Source: Oscillospiraceae bacterium
Lineage (GTDB): Bacteria; Bacillota; Clostridia; Oscillospirales; Oscillospiraceae
NCBI GenBank assembly: GCA_902802045.1
Contig: CADCKQ010000001.1
Span: 124,001-188,000 of the forward strand
Reading direction: 5' to 3'
DNA length: 64,000 bases
Both the position numbers and the translations under genes were made by a program. Shown piece after piece: positions 7,728 through 15,972 of the stretch (position 1 is the first letter of the stretch; every line of letters begins with the position of its first letter). The notes beneath the pieces are model-generated. The model was not told where the DNA came from. It saw only the letters and a program-made list of their open reading frames with translations, and did no database searches.

Positions 7728-9631
7728 TCCTTTTCCTGTCTTACTTTGTAGATTGCGGCGTTTCCGTATGAGTACACCGTATCGAAGTATTCATCGAACC
7801 AGAATTTGTCCGCGCCCGCGTATATCTCGGAGGGACCTATAAATACATAGTCAACGTTATATTTATCAAAAAGCCCCCGGGAAGAGCCGGGTGATGACAG
7901 CATCCGCTTGGCGTCTGTATTCGCGGTCGAATAGTCGAGCCCGTGATAAAACAGATATGAAGGGCTCCCGCACACAATATTTCTGCCCGTCAGGGAAGCG
8001 ACGGCGTTGTTGTGGTTGTCGGCCGTCAGAAACACGTCGGAGGGCTCCGTATTGCTCTTTATATACTCAGCCGCCATTACGGCGCTTTCATCGAACTGGC
8101 AGTAGGCGCTGCCTTTGAGGCCCGAATTTATCTCCCTCGCGATGCTCAACGCCGCCGCGTTCGACGATATTATGAGAAGCACCGCCGCGAGCAGTACCCT
8201 CAGCTTCCCGCTCTTCAGGGCAGAGAGCCATGTTACGAGCTCGGAGGCCGACAATATGCAGGCGAGCAGATAGCCGACATAGAATATCTTGTTGTTGTCG
8301 TATACGTTCGGCTGGAAGACGAAAAGCTCTCCGATAACGAAGATCAGGATCGCTCCGGAGGCAAAGCCCCGCGTGTCTCGGTCCGCCGTGAAGAAGGCGA
8401 TGACGCTTAAAGGCAGCAGGATCCCGATATTTTTAAGCCAGAATACGAAGAAATTCTCGTTCCCGTTGTTGACCCAGTCGAGGTGGAGGCGCAGGAAGTG
8501 ATCCGAGCCTCCGACGGACCTGAAGGTCCACGCGAAGAGCTGTGGCGCGGCAAGGCCCACCGCGAGAAAGCCGTATATTAGCCAGTTTGTAAACAGCGCC
8601 CGTTTATTCTCCTTCCGCGCGCCGAGCGTGTATATCATCCAGCAGATAGAGACGAGGCCCAGGGCGAAAAAGCTGTGGGTGTGGACCATCGGAAGGGCTC
8701 CTCCGAGAACGCCGGCGCAGACCGCGAATTTTCTTTCAGCTTCTCCGAACATCGCGAGATAAAGCAGATACATAACCGCGAAAAGCGCGCACCAGCCGAA
8801 CAGAGTCGCTCTTTGCGGGATGAGCATGTCGCAGATGACATTTACCCATCTCATGCCCTCGTCCGTGAGGTTTGTGGGAGTGAAATAGAAACCGTTCATC
8901 AGCTGGGAGAAGCTGTATTCCCCGTTCAGGAAGTATATAACGCCTAATCCCCCGTTCAGGAAGAAAAACAGGAAGGCAAGAAAAGCAGCCTTCGAGCTCT
9001 GTGTGACCAGTGCGGCAAGATGCCATACCCCGCAGAAGACATCTGCCAGCGCAATAAGCATCGGGAGCATATATGCCCATCTGAGCCCGGTTCCGAGAAG
9101 ATACAGGCTCGCGGAAACACTGTCGCACAAAAACGGGTAGTTGAGCGCCGTACCCGGAAGGAGGCTGTATTCGAAGGGGAATCGCCCCTGCTCCGCCATC
9201 GACGTTATGAAGCTCAGATGCATAGGCATATCGCCGTATGTGCTCTGGCCGGTGTAGTAGGCCCCGTTTATCGGCCGAAGTGTATGTGTATAAAGAATAA
9301 AAGCGGTAAAGGCAAAGAACAGACCTGTCAGAAACACAGGTCTTAAGTTTATCTTCTGCTTTACCCGAAGCGCTCCGAGCGGTCTTTCCCCTTTGCCCCG
9401 GGAGAGGATGAGCCCTGAGGCGGCGCCAAGGCCCGCCGCGAGAGCAACGATGTGGGCCTTTACGGTAAAACCGAGGAAAAGCGCGGGAAGAATGGGCGTC
9501 CACATGGCAAGAAGCAATCCGATAACGCTTCCGAGCCATACGATGATCACCCTTCTCCGCTCTCTGAAGATTTTATCCGATATTATAATTCCCAACGCCT
9601 GCCAGAAGCAGAGCCAGACGATTCCGAACAT
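7724..9631 (-). CDS. polytopic membrane protein, GT-C glycosyltransferase-like
   Basis: This 635-residue protein has about a dozen hydrophobic segments and a first large external loop after the third to fourth helix that contains GDMPMHLSFI, followed by a soluble C-terminal domain (about residues 500-635). That is the general plan of GT-C-fold enzymes, which transfer sugars from lipid-linked donors on the outer face of the membrane. The Asp in the GDMPMH loop would be the catalytic candidate. I cannot assign a named family. It starts one base after the stop of the vanY-like gene and overlaps the MMPL gene by 4 bp. Confidence 0.65.
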   Translation of the reverse strand: MFGIVWLCFWQALGIIISDKIFRERRRVIIVWLGSVIGLLLAMWTPILPALFLGFTVKAHIVALAAGLGAASGLILSRGKGERPLGALRVKQKINLRPVFLTGLFFAFTAFILYTHTLRPINGAYYTGQSTYGDMPMHLSFITSMAEQGRFPFEYSLLPGTALNYPFLCDSVSASLYLLGTGLRWAYMLPMLIALADVFCGVWHLAALVTQSSKAAFLAFLFFFLNGGLGVIYFLNGEYSFSQLMNGFYFTPTNLTDEGMRWVNVICDMLIPQRATLFGWCALFAVMYLLYLAMFGEAERKFAVCAGVLGGALPMVHTHSFFALGLVSICWMIYTLGARKENKRALFTNWLIYGFLAVGLAAPQLFAWTFRSVGGSDHFLRLHLDWVNNGNENFFVFWLKNIGILLPLSVIAFFTADRDTRGFASGAILIFVIGELFVFQPNVYDNNKIFYVGYLLACILSASELVTWLSALKSGKLRVLLAAVLLIISSNAAALSIAREINSGLKGSAYCQFDESAVMAAEYIKSNTEPSDVFLTADNHNNAVASLTGRNIVCGSPSYLFYHGLDYSTANTDAKRMLSSPGSSRGLFDKYNVDYVFIGPSEIYAGADKFWFDEYFDTVYSYGNAAIYKVRQEKE

Positions 9632-9632
9632 A

Positions 9633-10472
9633 TCAGGAAAGGCTCTCCAGATACTCTTCGAAGCAGAGCCCGGAATCTCTGATCTCCGCCGCGAGCTCCC
9701 TGCCTACGTAGCGGTAGTGCCAGGGCTCGTATATTATGCCGGTGATATCCTTCTTGTCGTTCGGGTATCTGAGTATGAAACCGTAGTCCCAGCAGTTCTC
9801 CATCAGCCACTGCTGGGTAAAGGTGTCCTCCTGGCCCTCGTCGAGATAGACGTAGTCCCAGTCTATGATATCCACGGCCAGCCCCAGCTCGTGCTCGCTC
9901 GTTCCGGGCACGGCAACGCTCTTTGAGGCGATCATCTCCGCCGCGTCCCGGTCAGCTCCGGACTCCTCGATAACTCTCTTGATCTTGTTGTCGAAGAGCA
10001 TCTGCTGGTAATCGTGTGTCCTGTAGCCCGCGCAGATATAGGGGTTTCCTCCGGCGTTGTAGCAGGCGTCGAGCATCGCCACCAGATCGTCGAAGCAGCA
10101 GGAATCCACATATATCTCGCCGCGCTCCGGAACATAGAGCGTATAGACGTAGATCCCGGTAAGCTCCGGTTCCCAGTCCTCCGGAACGCTGTTCCAGGGG
10201 TTGACGAGCGTCAGGAGCTTTTCGCGCAGAGGATCCGGCGTCGGGCTCGGCGACGGAGCCGGGGACGGTGAGGGGCTCGGCGTTACAGCCGGGGTCGCCG
10301 GCGCTTCGGTAACTTCCGGAGACGGAGAAACGGGCGCGTCGGGGATAAGCGGCGCCGCCGAGAGCGTCAGGAGCGCCGCGCAGGTCAGTATCAGGGCAAA
10401 TATCAAAAACGCAAGGACAATGTCGATAGTTTTCAAGCCGTGCCGTCTCCGTGGGATCTTAATAAAACGCAA
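9633..10472 (-). CDS. VanY/DdcB-type D-alanyl-D-alanine carboxypeptidase (peptidase M15B)
   Basis: This 279-residue protein has one N-terminal membrane anchor (residues 14-40), a Pro/Ser/Thr-rich linker (about 42-82) and an M15B domain. The zinc and catalytic residues are visible: SEHELGLAVD gives His194 and Asp201, and EPWHYRYVG gives Glu249 and His252. Such enzymes remove the terminal D-Ala of peptidoglycan stem peptides. The start is uncertain. The TTG at 10472 keeps a positively charged RRRH before the membrane helix. A TTG at 10436 has a better ribosome binding site (GGAGA, 9 nt) and suits the promoter at 10488-10516 better. It leads the envelope operon. Confidence 0.88.
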   Translation of the reverse strand: MRFIKIPRRRHGLKTIDIVLAFLIFALILTCAALLTLSAAPLIPDAPVSPSPEVTEAPATPAVTPSPSPSPAPSPSPTPDPLREKLLTLVNPWNSVPEDWEPELTGIYVYTLYVPERGEIYVDSCCFDDLVAMLDACYNAGGNPYICAGYRTHDYQQMLFDNKIKRVIEESGADRDAAEMIASKSVAVPGTSEHELGLAVDIIDWDYVYLDEGQEDTFTQQWLMENCWDYGFILRYPNDKKDITGIIYEPWHYRYVGRELAAEIRDSGLCFEEYLESLS

Positions 10473-10487
10473 TAATAATGCTGTTTG

Positions 10488-10516
10488 AATATACCACTTT
10501 CGGGACTTTTCTTCAA
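10488..10516 (-). promoter_or_regulatory. promoter of the vanY-GT-MMPL-GLUG operon
   Basis: On the minus strand TTGAAG (10511-10516) and TATATT (10488-10493) are 17 bp apart. Transcription would start near 10481, only about 9 nt before the upstream TTG start. That argues for the internal start at 10436. Confidence 0.6.
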
Positions 10517-10610
10517 GGCTGCCCGGTCCCGGCGCTCAGATTTAATTGTTTTTTAATATTTTCAAAGCAGATTCCCTGTATAATTTCTCCGAAGAAAGGG
10601 GTGGTCTCCG

Positions 10611-11045
10611 ATGCCTGTAATCAAATGCCAGAAGCACTGGTTTTCCTATGTCTCGGAATCCCTGTGGTTCCTACTCTTTCTCGCGGGATCCGTTGTCCTG
10701 ATAAGATATAAGACCGGGCCGGGGCTTATAGCGCTCGCGGTGGTGCTGGCTTTAGCCGTTGTGTCCTTCTTCACGATCCGCGAGGAGTACATCGCCGTAA
10801 ATCCCAAGGAGGTCATAGGGCACAAGGGCTTCATAAATTCGAGGACCCTGAGATCTCCTCTGTCCAAGGTGCAGGGCGTTGAGATCGACAACGGCCTTTT
10901 CGGGAAGATGTTCGGATATCACAATATCATCGTCACGACAGCCGGTACATCCGGAGCAGAGTACGTTTTCAAGATGATGAAGAGCGCGAAGCAGTTTCAG
11001 GATTCCTTTATAGAATTTTCCAACAGTCCGGGGGTGAGACAATGA
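10611..11045 (+). CDS. bacterial PH-domain (bPH2/YdbS-like) membrane protein
   Basis: This 144-residue protein has two adjacent transmembrane helices (residues 14-55), then a domain resembling bPH2: TIREEYIAVNPKEVIGHKGFI, SPLSKVQGVEID and the FGYHNIIVTTAG strand pair. The bPH2 family is widespread in Bacillota and its biochemical role is poorly known; membrane-stress or lipid association is proposed. A TATAAT at 10579-10584 and a GGGGTGG ribosome binding site precede the start. The stop overlaps the start of the DUF4230 gene (ATGA), so the two are co-translated. Confidence 0.8.
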   Translation: MPVIKCQKHWFSYVSESLWFLLFLAGSVVLIRYKTGPGLIALAVVLALAVVSFFTIREEYIAVNPKEVIGHKGFINSRTLRSPLSKVQGVEIDNGLFGKMFGYHNIIVTTAGTSGAEYVFKMMKSAKQFQDSFIEFSNSPGVRQ

Positions 11046-11683
11046 ATTCAAGAGGCGGCGTTTTCAGCAATTTTGCCGTTCTGCTCCTTCTGGCCTTCGT
11101 TCTTCTGCTCGCCTTCTACGGGGGCAGGGCCGTGCTGCAGGACTACGGCTTTCTCGAAGGCAAAGACAAGGGCTTTGAGGAGATCGGCCCCGAGGGCATA
11201 ATAAAGGAGGAGCTCTCCTCCGCCGGCGAGCTCATCTCCGCCCAGTATCTCTATACCTGCAGCGAGGATTATTCGGACTCGAAGTCTATCTCCGGCTGGA
11301 ACATTCCCCTGACGGAGAAGAGCTTTACCGTTGTATACGACGGGATGGTCAAGGCGGGCATCAGAGATCTGAGCCGCGCGAAAATAAAAAAGACGGGCCC
11401 GGATACCTACAGGATAACGCTCCCGCAGGTCGAGATAACCGAGTGTTATCTCATTCCGGACTCGCTTTCGGTCACGAACGAATCGCACAATATATTGAAT
11501 CAGATAAGTGTCGAGGACATAAACAACGCGCAGAAGAATCTGGAGGCGAACATGCTCAAGAAAGCCGAGGAGCACGGGCTTTTGGATTCCGCCCGCGACA
11601 ACGCCGAGGCGATCATAAAGGGGCTTCTGACGGGCACCAGGGATCTGAAGGGCTGTACATTCGAATTCGAATTCGAGGATTAA
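11042..11683 (+). CDS. DUF4230 membrane-anchored protein
   Basis: This 213-residue protein has one N-terminal transmembrane helix (residues 10-30), a mixed alpha/beta extracytoplasmic domain (ELSSAGELISAQYLYT, the usual DUF4230 opening) and a long C-terminal helix with NNAQKNLEANMLKKAEEHGLLDSARDNA. That helix resembles the end of DUF4230 proteins. The family's function is unknown. It is coupled to the bPH2 gene by a 4-bp overlap and ends 15 bp from the convergent nth gene. Confidence 0.75.
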   Translation: MNSRGGVFSNFAVLLLLAFVLLLAFYGGRAVLQDYGFLEGKDKGFEEIGPEGIIKEELSSAGELISAQYLYTCSEDYSDSKSISGWNIPLTEKSFTVVYDGMVKAGIRDLSRAKIKKTGPDTYRITLPQVEITECYLIPDSLSVTNESHNILNQISVEDINNAQKNLEANMLKKAEEHGLLDSARDNAEAIIKGLLTGTRDLKGCTFEFEFED

Positions 11684-11698
11684 AGCGGCAGAGCGGGC

Positions 11699-12343
11699 TC
11701 AGGCCTTGTTCTCCTCATAATAGCTGCAGTACTGCTTGAGGCAGCACGCCTCGCAATCCGGTCTTCTGGCTATGCAGACGGCCCGTCCGTGCAGGACCAG
11801 ACAGTGGCAAAAATCGTTCGACTTCTCCGGGGGAAGAATCTCCCGGAGCTTTCTTTCGATCTTTTCGGGCTCCTTCAGCTTATCCACAAGGCCGAGCAGA
11901 TTCGAGATCCTTATGCAGTGGGTATCCACTACGACCGAGCCGGGGACTTTATAGACATCCCCGAGTATCAGGTTCGCGGTCTTTCTGCCAACTCCCGGAA
12001 GGGCCGTGAGCTCCTCCATGGTCGAGGGGACCTTTCCGCCGTGCTTTTCGATGAGTACCTTCGCGCAGTTTACGATGTCTCTCGCCTTGGCGTGATAGAA
12101 GCCGCAGGAGTGGATGTATCTCTCGACCTCTTCTACATCCGCGTTGGCGAAGGCTTCCAGGGTCGGGAAACGCTCAAACAGGGCGGGAGTCACCATGTTG
12201 ACCCGCTCGTCCGTGCACTGGGCCGAGAGCCTTACGGAAAACAGGAGCTCGTAGTCCTTTCCGTAGTCGAGGGAACATCTCTGCTCGGGATACTCGTCGA
12301 GAAGGGTATCGACTATTTGATTGACCTGCTCTGCTGTTTTCAT
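11699..12343 (-). CDS. nth: endonuclease III (DNA glycosylase/AP lyase)
   Basis: This 214-residue protein removes oxidised pyrimidines and cleaves abasic sites in base excision repair. The helix-hairpin-helix LPGVGRKTAN supplies the catalytic Lys121, and VVVDTH supplies Asp140. The C-terminal iron-sulfur loop has Cys190, 197, 200 and 206 in the standard CX6CX2CX5C spacing. The length is normal. Its start overlaps the stop of the MtnA-like gene by 4 bp, making it the last gene of a minus-strand operon. Confidence 0.96.
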   Translation of the reverse strand: MKTAEQVNQIVDTLLDEYPEQRCSLDYGKDYELLFSVRLSAQCTDERVNMVTPALFERFPTLEAFANADVEEVERYIHSCGFYHAKARDIVNCAKVLIEKHGGKVPSTMEELTALPGVGRKTANLILGDVYKVPGSVVVDTHCIRISNLLGLVDKLKEPEKIERKLREILPPEKSNDFCHCLVLHGRAVCIARRPDCEACCLKQYCSYYEENKA

Positions 12344-13419
12344 ACGACTATGTCATATTCTCCGGAGGCGCCGGACTCGAAGTATTTATTGAGTTCATAC
12401 GGGGATAGGATACCGATGTCCGTCACTATTCCGGTAATGAGCTCCGGAGGCGTGATGTCGAAGGCCGGGTAATATCCCTTCACTCCCTCCGCCGCGGTCC
12501 TGACTCCCATCGCCTGGAGAGTGAAATCTCCGTCTCTCATCTCGATCTTTATGTCATCTCTTGTCGCGTGCCCTTTGTCGGGGGCACCGGTTATATAAAC
12601 GGGAACGCCGAAACGCTTCGCGACTATGGCTATCTGAAAGGTTCCGACCTTGTTGGCCACGTGCCCGTCCAGACAGATAGCATCCGCCGCGCAGGTGAAG
12701 ACATCTATGCCCTCGTTTTCCATGACAAAGGCGGGCATGTTGTCGGTTATCACTGTGACATCGAAGCCCATGTCCCTGGCAACGGTCGCGGTAAGCCTTG
12801 CCCCCTGGAAATAAGGCCTCGTCTCCGGGCAGAAGAGCTTTATGTCCTTCCCGCGCTCCCTGCAGACCTTGAGCATCATTCCGACTATGGTCTCTCCGAA
12901 GCACTGGGTCATGATATGCCCGCCGTCGGGAAACCTGTCGACGAGAAACCCGGCGATCTTATATATCTTTCCGTATCTGTGGTTGTTGGCGGATATAAGT
13001 TGGGCATATACTGCTTCGACAGTATCCCTGCCCTCATCTATCGCCTTTTCAGCTGCTTTGAGGCAGCCGGATGTGACGAGCTGCATGCGCCCCACGGTCG
13101 TCGGGCGGGCGTGTGAGATCGTGTCCGCCGCTTTGCTAAGATACGCCTTCTGGGCGATAGCGGAGAGATCCCTGCACTCGTAGGCCGCCAGCTGCATGCC
13201 CGCCGCCGCAGCGGTGAAGGGGCCCGCGGACTGGGTCACCATATCCGTGATCGCCTTTGTTACTTCTTCATGCGTTTTGCACTCTACAAACTCGGTCTTT
13301 ACAGGGTAAATGCGCCTGTCGAGAATGAATACTCTTCCGTCTTCGTAGCGGGCTATATTTTCATATCTGAGCATGAAGGCAAGGCCTTCATCCGCTCTTA
13401 TAACGGTCTCATTGCTCAT
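12340..13419 (-). CDS. MtnA/eIF2B-alpha family sugar-1-phosphate isomerase
   Basis: This 359-residue protein belongs to the family of methylthioribose-1-phosphate isomerase, which converts an aldose 1-phosphate to a ketose 1-phosphate. Hallmarks are the ETRPYFQGARLTA segment (199-211), ARPTTVG (104-110), a Cys in the MTQCF segment (Cys173) and Asp246 in CAADAICLDGHVANKVGT, the expected catalytic Cys/Asp pair. The sequence around the Cys (GGHIMTQCFGETIVG) differs from the usual LTHCN of MtnA. It overlaps the purine nucleoside phosphorylase gene by 4 bp. The substrate may therefore be ribose-1-phosphate or deoxyribose-type sugars rather than methylthioribose. Confidence 0.8.
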   Translation of the reverse strand: MSNETVIRADEGLAFMLRYENIARYEDGRVFILDRRIYPVKTEFVECKTHEEVTKAITDMVTQSAGPFTAAAAGMQLAAYECRDLSAIAQKAYLSKAADTISHARPTTVGRMQLVTSGCLKAAEKAIDEGRDTVEAVYAQLISANNHRYGKIYKIAGFLVDRFPDGGHIMTQCFGETIVGMMLKVCRERGKDIKLFCPETRPYFQGARLTATVARDMGFDVTVITDNMPAFVMENEGIDVFTCAADAICLDGHVANKVGTFQIAIVAKRFGVPVYITGAPDKGHATRDDIKIEMRDGDFTLQAMGVRTAAEGVKGYYPAFDITPPELITGIVTDIGILSPYELNKYFESGASGEYDIVV

Positions 13420-14237
13420 ATCTTCTCAGTAAGCTCCGCCATGAAATCGAGGAAGGGCTTTTTGAGCATGGAGGTCACATCGTCCATCTCCTCGAGAGTT
13501 ATCGGCTGGTCGAGTATGCCTGCAGCCATGTTTACCATGACCGAGAGGCCGAGGACCGGGATCCCGCAGTGGGCTGCGGTCAGAGCTTCGGGGGCCGTGG
13601 ACATGCCTGCCGCGTCTCCTCCGAGGATCCGGGCAGCCTTGATCTCCGCAGGAGTCTCGAACTGTGGCCCGGGGAAGAAGAAATACACGCCCTCCTGCAT
13701 GGAGAGCCCGTGCTTCGAGCCAAGCACTTTCGCGAGATCGCGCATATCCTTCGGATACATATCGGAGACGTCAGGGTAGCGGGGCCCGAGCTCCTCCGGG
13801 TTTCTGCCTCTTAATGGGCTGTCTCCGAAGAGCTTTATATGGTCTTTGATTATCATGATATCGCCGACATGATAGTCGAGATTGATCGCTCCGGCCGCAT
13901 TCGTGACTATGAGCTTTTTTATTCCCAGAAGCTTCAGAACTCTGACCGGAGTTGCCAGCTTTTCATAGGAATAGCCTTCATAGCGGTGGACTCTCCCGTT
14001 CATGCAGGCTACAGTCTTTCCTCCGAGTCTTCCTAAGATAAGCTTTCCCGCATGGCCGGAGACGGTCGCTTTCGGGAAATTCGGGATCTCGGAAAAGTCT
14101 ATGCTTACCGCGTCCTCCAGAAGATCGGCATAAGCGCCGAGAGCAGTTCCCAGAATTATCCCGAGCTCCGGGACAAGATCTGTTTTGCTTCTGATATAAT
14201 CTGCAGCTTTTTCATAGAATTTAAGATCGTATTTCAT
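13416..14237 (-). CDS. punA: purine nucleoside phosphorylase (trimeric, class II)
   Basis: This 273-residue enzyme cleaves inosine or guanosine with phosphate to the free base and ribose-1-phosphate. Conserved sites are GRVHRYEG (His84), NAAGAIN (113-119), GPQFETPAE (Glu194, base binding), GMST (211-214) and Asn236 in GLSVMVN. The Asn at the last site is the 6-oxopurine-type residue. Methylthioadenosine phosphorylases of the same fold carry Asp there, so PNP is favoured over MtnP. It is translationally coupled to the downstream isomerase, which could consume the sugar phosphate released. Confidence 0.93.
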   Translation of the reverse strand: MKYDLKFYEKAADYIRSKTDLVPELGIILGTALGAYADLLEDAVSIDFSEIPNFPKATVSGHAGKLILGRLGGKTVACMNGRVHRYEGYSYEKLATPVRVLKLLGIKKLIVTNAAGAINLDYHVGDIMIIKDHIKLFGDSPLRGRNPEELGPRYPDVSDMYPKDMRDLAKVLGSKHGLSMQEGVYFFFPGPQFETPAEIKAARILGGDAAGMSTAPEALTAAHCGIPVLGLSVMVNMAAGILDQPITLEEMDDVTSMLKKPFLDFMAELTEKI

Positions 14238-14247
14238 GATTGTCTCC

Positions 14248-15156
14248 TCATAACAGTATTAAAGTGATAAGCGGAATGGTCGCGAGCGACAGGACAGTAG
14301 TGAGCATCGTGGTTTCCGAGGCAAGGAGCGGATCTCCCCCGTACTGTACGGAGAACATCGTAACCACAACTGCGGTGGGACAGGCGGCGCAGATCACCAT
14401 CGAGCCCGTAAGCGCCGCATCGGCGCCGATAAGCTTCATAAGCAGAAGGATCACAACTGGCGTTGCTATTAGCCTTAAAAAGCAAGTCATCCAGACCTTT
14501 GCGCTTGAAAGCGCCTCTTTTAACGGTGCTCTGGCAAGCTGGCAGCCTATTATGAGCATTGAGACCGGAACGGTAGCCCCTGCAGCAGTGGAAAACACTT
14601 CCGTCAGAACGGCCGGCAGTTTTAAATGCAGAAGGCAGATTATCAGCGCGGCCACACTTGCGAAAAGCGGCACAGGCAGGGAGAATCTGAATTTGCCCTC
14701 GCCTTTGCTCCTGATAAGCCACCATACGCCCCATGAACAGAGAAAAATATTGAACGGAATGCAAGCGACCGAAACGCAAAAGGCTCCTGCAGTGCCGTAC
14801 AGCTCCTTGGCCACAGGTATGCCCACCATGGCTATGTTCGTACAGGCTATGGAGAGCTTGATAACGGCATTCTGCTGCTTATCGCCCTTCAGAAAGATAC
14901 CGATTATCTCCGCGAAGAGGTATGAGGCAGCAGTGTAGAGAATGGAGACCCCGAGGATCTTCAGCATTTCGGCATTTGTCATGCCCTCGGGAAAATTCAG
15001 GACCGAGTTAATGACCGTTCCGCTCAGGAACACGTTGGCGACCAGAAAACTGCCGCCTTTGATGAAAGCGTCGCCGAGAATCCCCTTTTTTGTAAACCAG
15101 AAACCGAGTACCATCATTACGGCGAAAACCGCCATTTTAATCAGCAGAGCCTGCAT
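14248..15156 (-). CDS. auxin efflux carrier (AEC) family transporter
   Basis: This 302-residue protein has about ten hydrophobic segments in two halves. It shows the family pattern of a central helix break (GIPVAKELYG) and the conserved second-half motifs CQLARAP and ACPTAVVVTMFS. Bacterial AEC members move small organic acids such as malate or malonate, but specificity cannot be read from sequence. It lies 10 bp upstream of the phosphorylase gene and is the first gene of this operon. Transport of a nucleoside is not a known AEC function, so its link to purine salvage is unclear. Confidence 0.88.
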   Translation of the reverse strand: MQALLIKMAVFAVMMVLGFWFTKKGILGDAFIKGGSFLVANVFLSGTVINSVLNFPEGMTNAEMLKILGVSILYTAASYLFAEIIGIFLKGDKQQNAVIKLSIACTNIAMVGIPVAKELYGTAGAFCVSVACIPFNIFLCSWGVWWLIRSKGEGKFRFSLPVPLFASVAALIICLLHLKLPAVLTEVFSTAAGATVPVSMLIIGCQLARAPLKEALSSAKVWMTCFLRLIATPVVILLLMKLIGADAALTGSMVICAACPTAVVVTMFSVQYGGDPLLASETTMLTTVLSLATIPLITLILL

Positions 15157-15196
15157 AAAAACATCTCCGAAAATAAAAATCGTAACATTCTAACAC

Positions 15197-15234
15197 AAAG
15201 AATTCCGGCCTGCAATGCAGGCCGGAATTCTTTG
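15197..15234 (-). terminator. terminator of the lectin-domain gene
   Basis: A nearly perfect palindrome, AAAGAATTCCGGCCTGCA with its complement, lies directly 3' of the lectin-domain gene and ends in TTCTTTGTGTT. Confidence 0.75.
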
Positions 15235-15240
15235 TTCAGT

Positions 15241-15969
15241 TTATCCTATTTCGCAGACATATCCGATCTTTCCGTTGAACATGTAGCCGTAATCCTGGCA
15301 GGGATCGTTTCTGCTGTCGTTATAGTACCATTTCCCGTTGTTGTTCCACAGAAGTATGTAATCCTCAATGACTCCGTCTCCCCCGTCCTTATAAGAGGGT
15401 TCCCCGGCGGCCCAATTGTAGAAATCTATGGTCTCGCCGTTTTCCCAGACGAGATTTCCGTTTTCTCTGTGACATCCGATCCAGACATAGGTCAGTCCGT
15501 TTCCGGAAGCTGCCTCTATTACCTTGTCAAGCTCTTCCTGATTGCTTACAGTAGCGAGATATCCGCCGAGCTTTCCGCATTTCTCCCTGGCGTTATCCCA
15601 AGAGATGTTTTCCACATAACAGAGATATGTGTGTTCGCCGTCCGGATTCAGGACCGGAGCATTCTCATTGGTATAGAGGACATCGTCCGGGTTGAGCTCC
15701 GGAGTGGGTATGGCGGGAGTTTCTGTTCCCGCTTCATTATCCGAACCGCTCTGCTCGGGAGGCGCCTCTGTCGGTGCCGGAGTGGCCTGGGCGGCCAGTT
15801 CCTGCTCGGCAACCTTGCTGTCCAAGTTTCTTGAGACCACATTGAAGACCAGGGCTGCTCCGCAGAGCAGAAGACAGAGTATCAGGACGAATGTCACCGA
15901 GCGGTTTCTGCTTGGAGTTCCTCCGCTTTTCTTCGGTTCCTGCGGTTTTTTTCCGTTATTCTCGTCCAT
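15241..15969 (-). CDS. membrane-anchored C-type lectin-domain protein
   Basis: This 242-residue protein has a short cytoplasmic tail, one transmembrane helix (about 25-45), a Pro/Thr/Glu-rich stalk (about 60-100) and a C-terminal C-type lectin-like domain. The domain shows SWDNAREKCGKLGGYLATV, the WIG core (YVWIGCHRENG), an FYNWAAGEPS loop where animal lectins have EPN or QPD, and the WND-like KWYYNDSRND. In animal lectins these loops bind calcium and sugar; in bacteria the fold is also a general ligand scaffold. It lies 3 bp after the Ig-like gene, probably in one operon. The ligand is unknown. Confidence 0.82.
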   Translation of the reverse strand: MDENNGKKPQEPKKSGGTPSRNRSVTFVLILCLLLCGAALVFNVVSRNLDSKVAEQELAAQATPAPTEAPPEQSGSDNEAGTETPAIPTPELNPDDVLYTNENAPVLNPDGEHTYLCYVENISWDNAREKCGKLGGYLATVSNQEELDKVIEAASGNGLTYVWIGCHRENGNLVWENGETIDFYNWAAGEPSYKDGGDGVIEDYILLWNNNGKWYYNDSRNDPCQDYGYMFNGKIGYVCEIG

Positions 15970-15972
15970 TTA

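Noticed and set aside
12340..14237. Classical methylthioadenosine salvage (MtnP plus MtnA)
   Set aside because: The phosphorylase has Asn236 and other 6-oxopurine features, and no other methionine-salvage genes are near. The isomerase assignment stays at family level.
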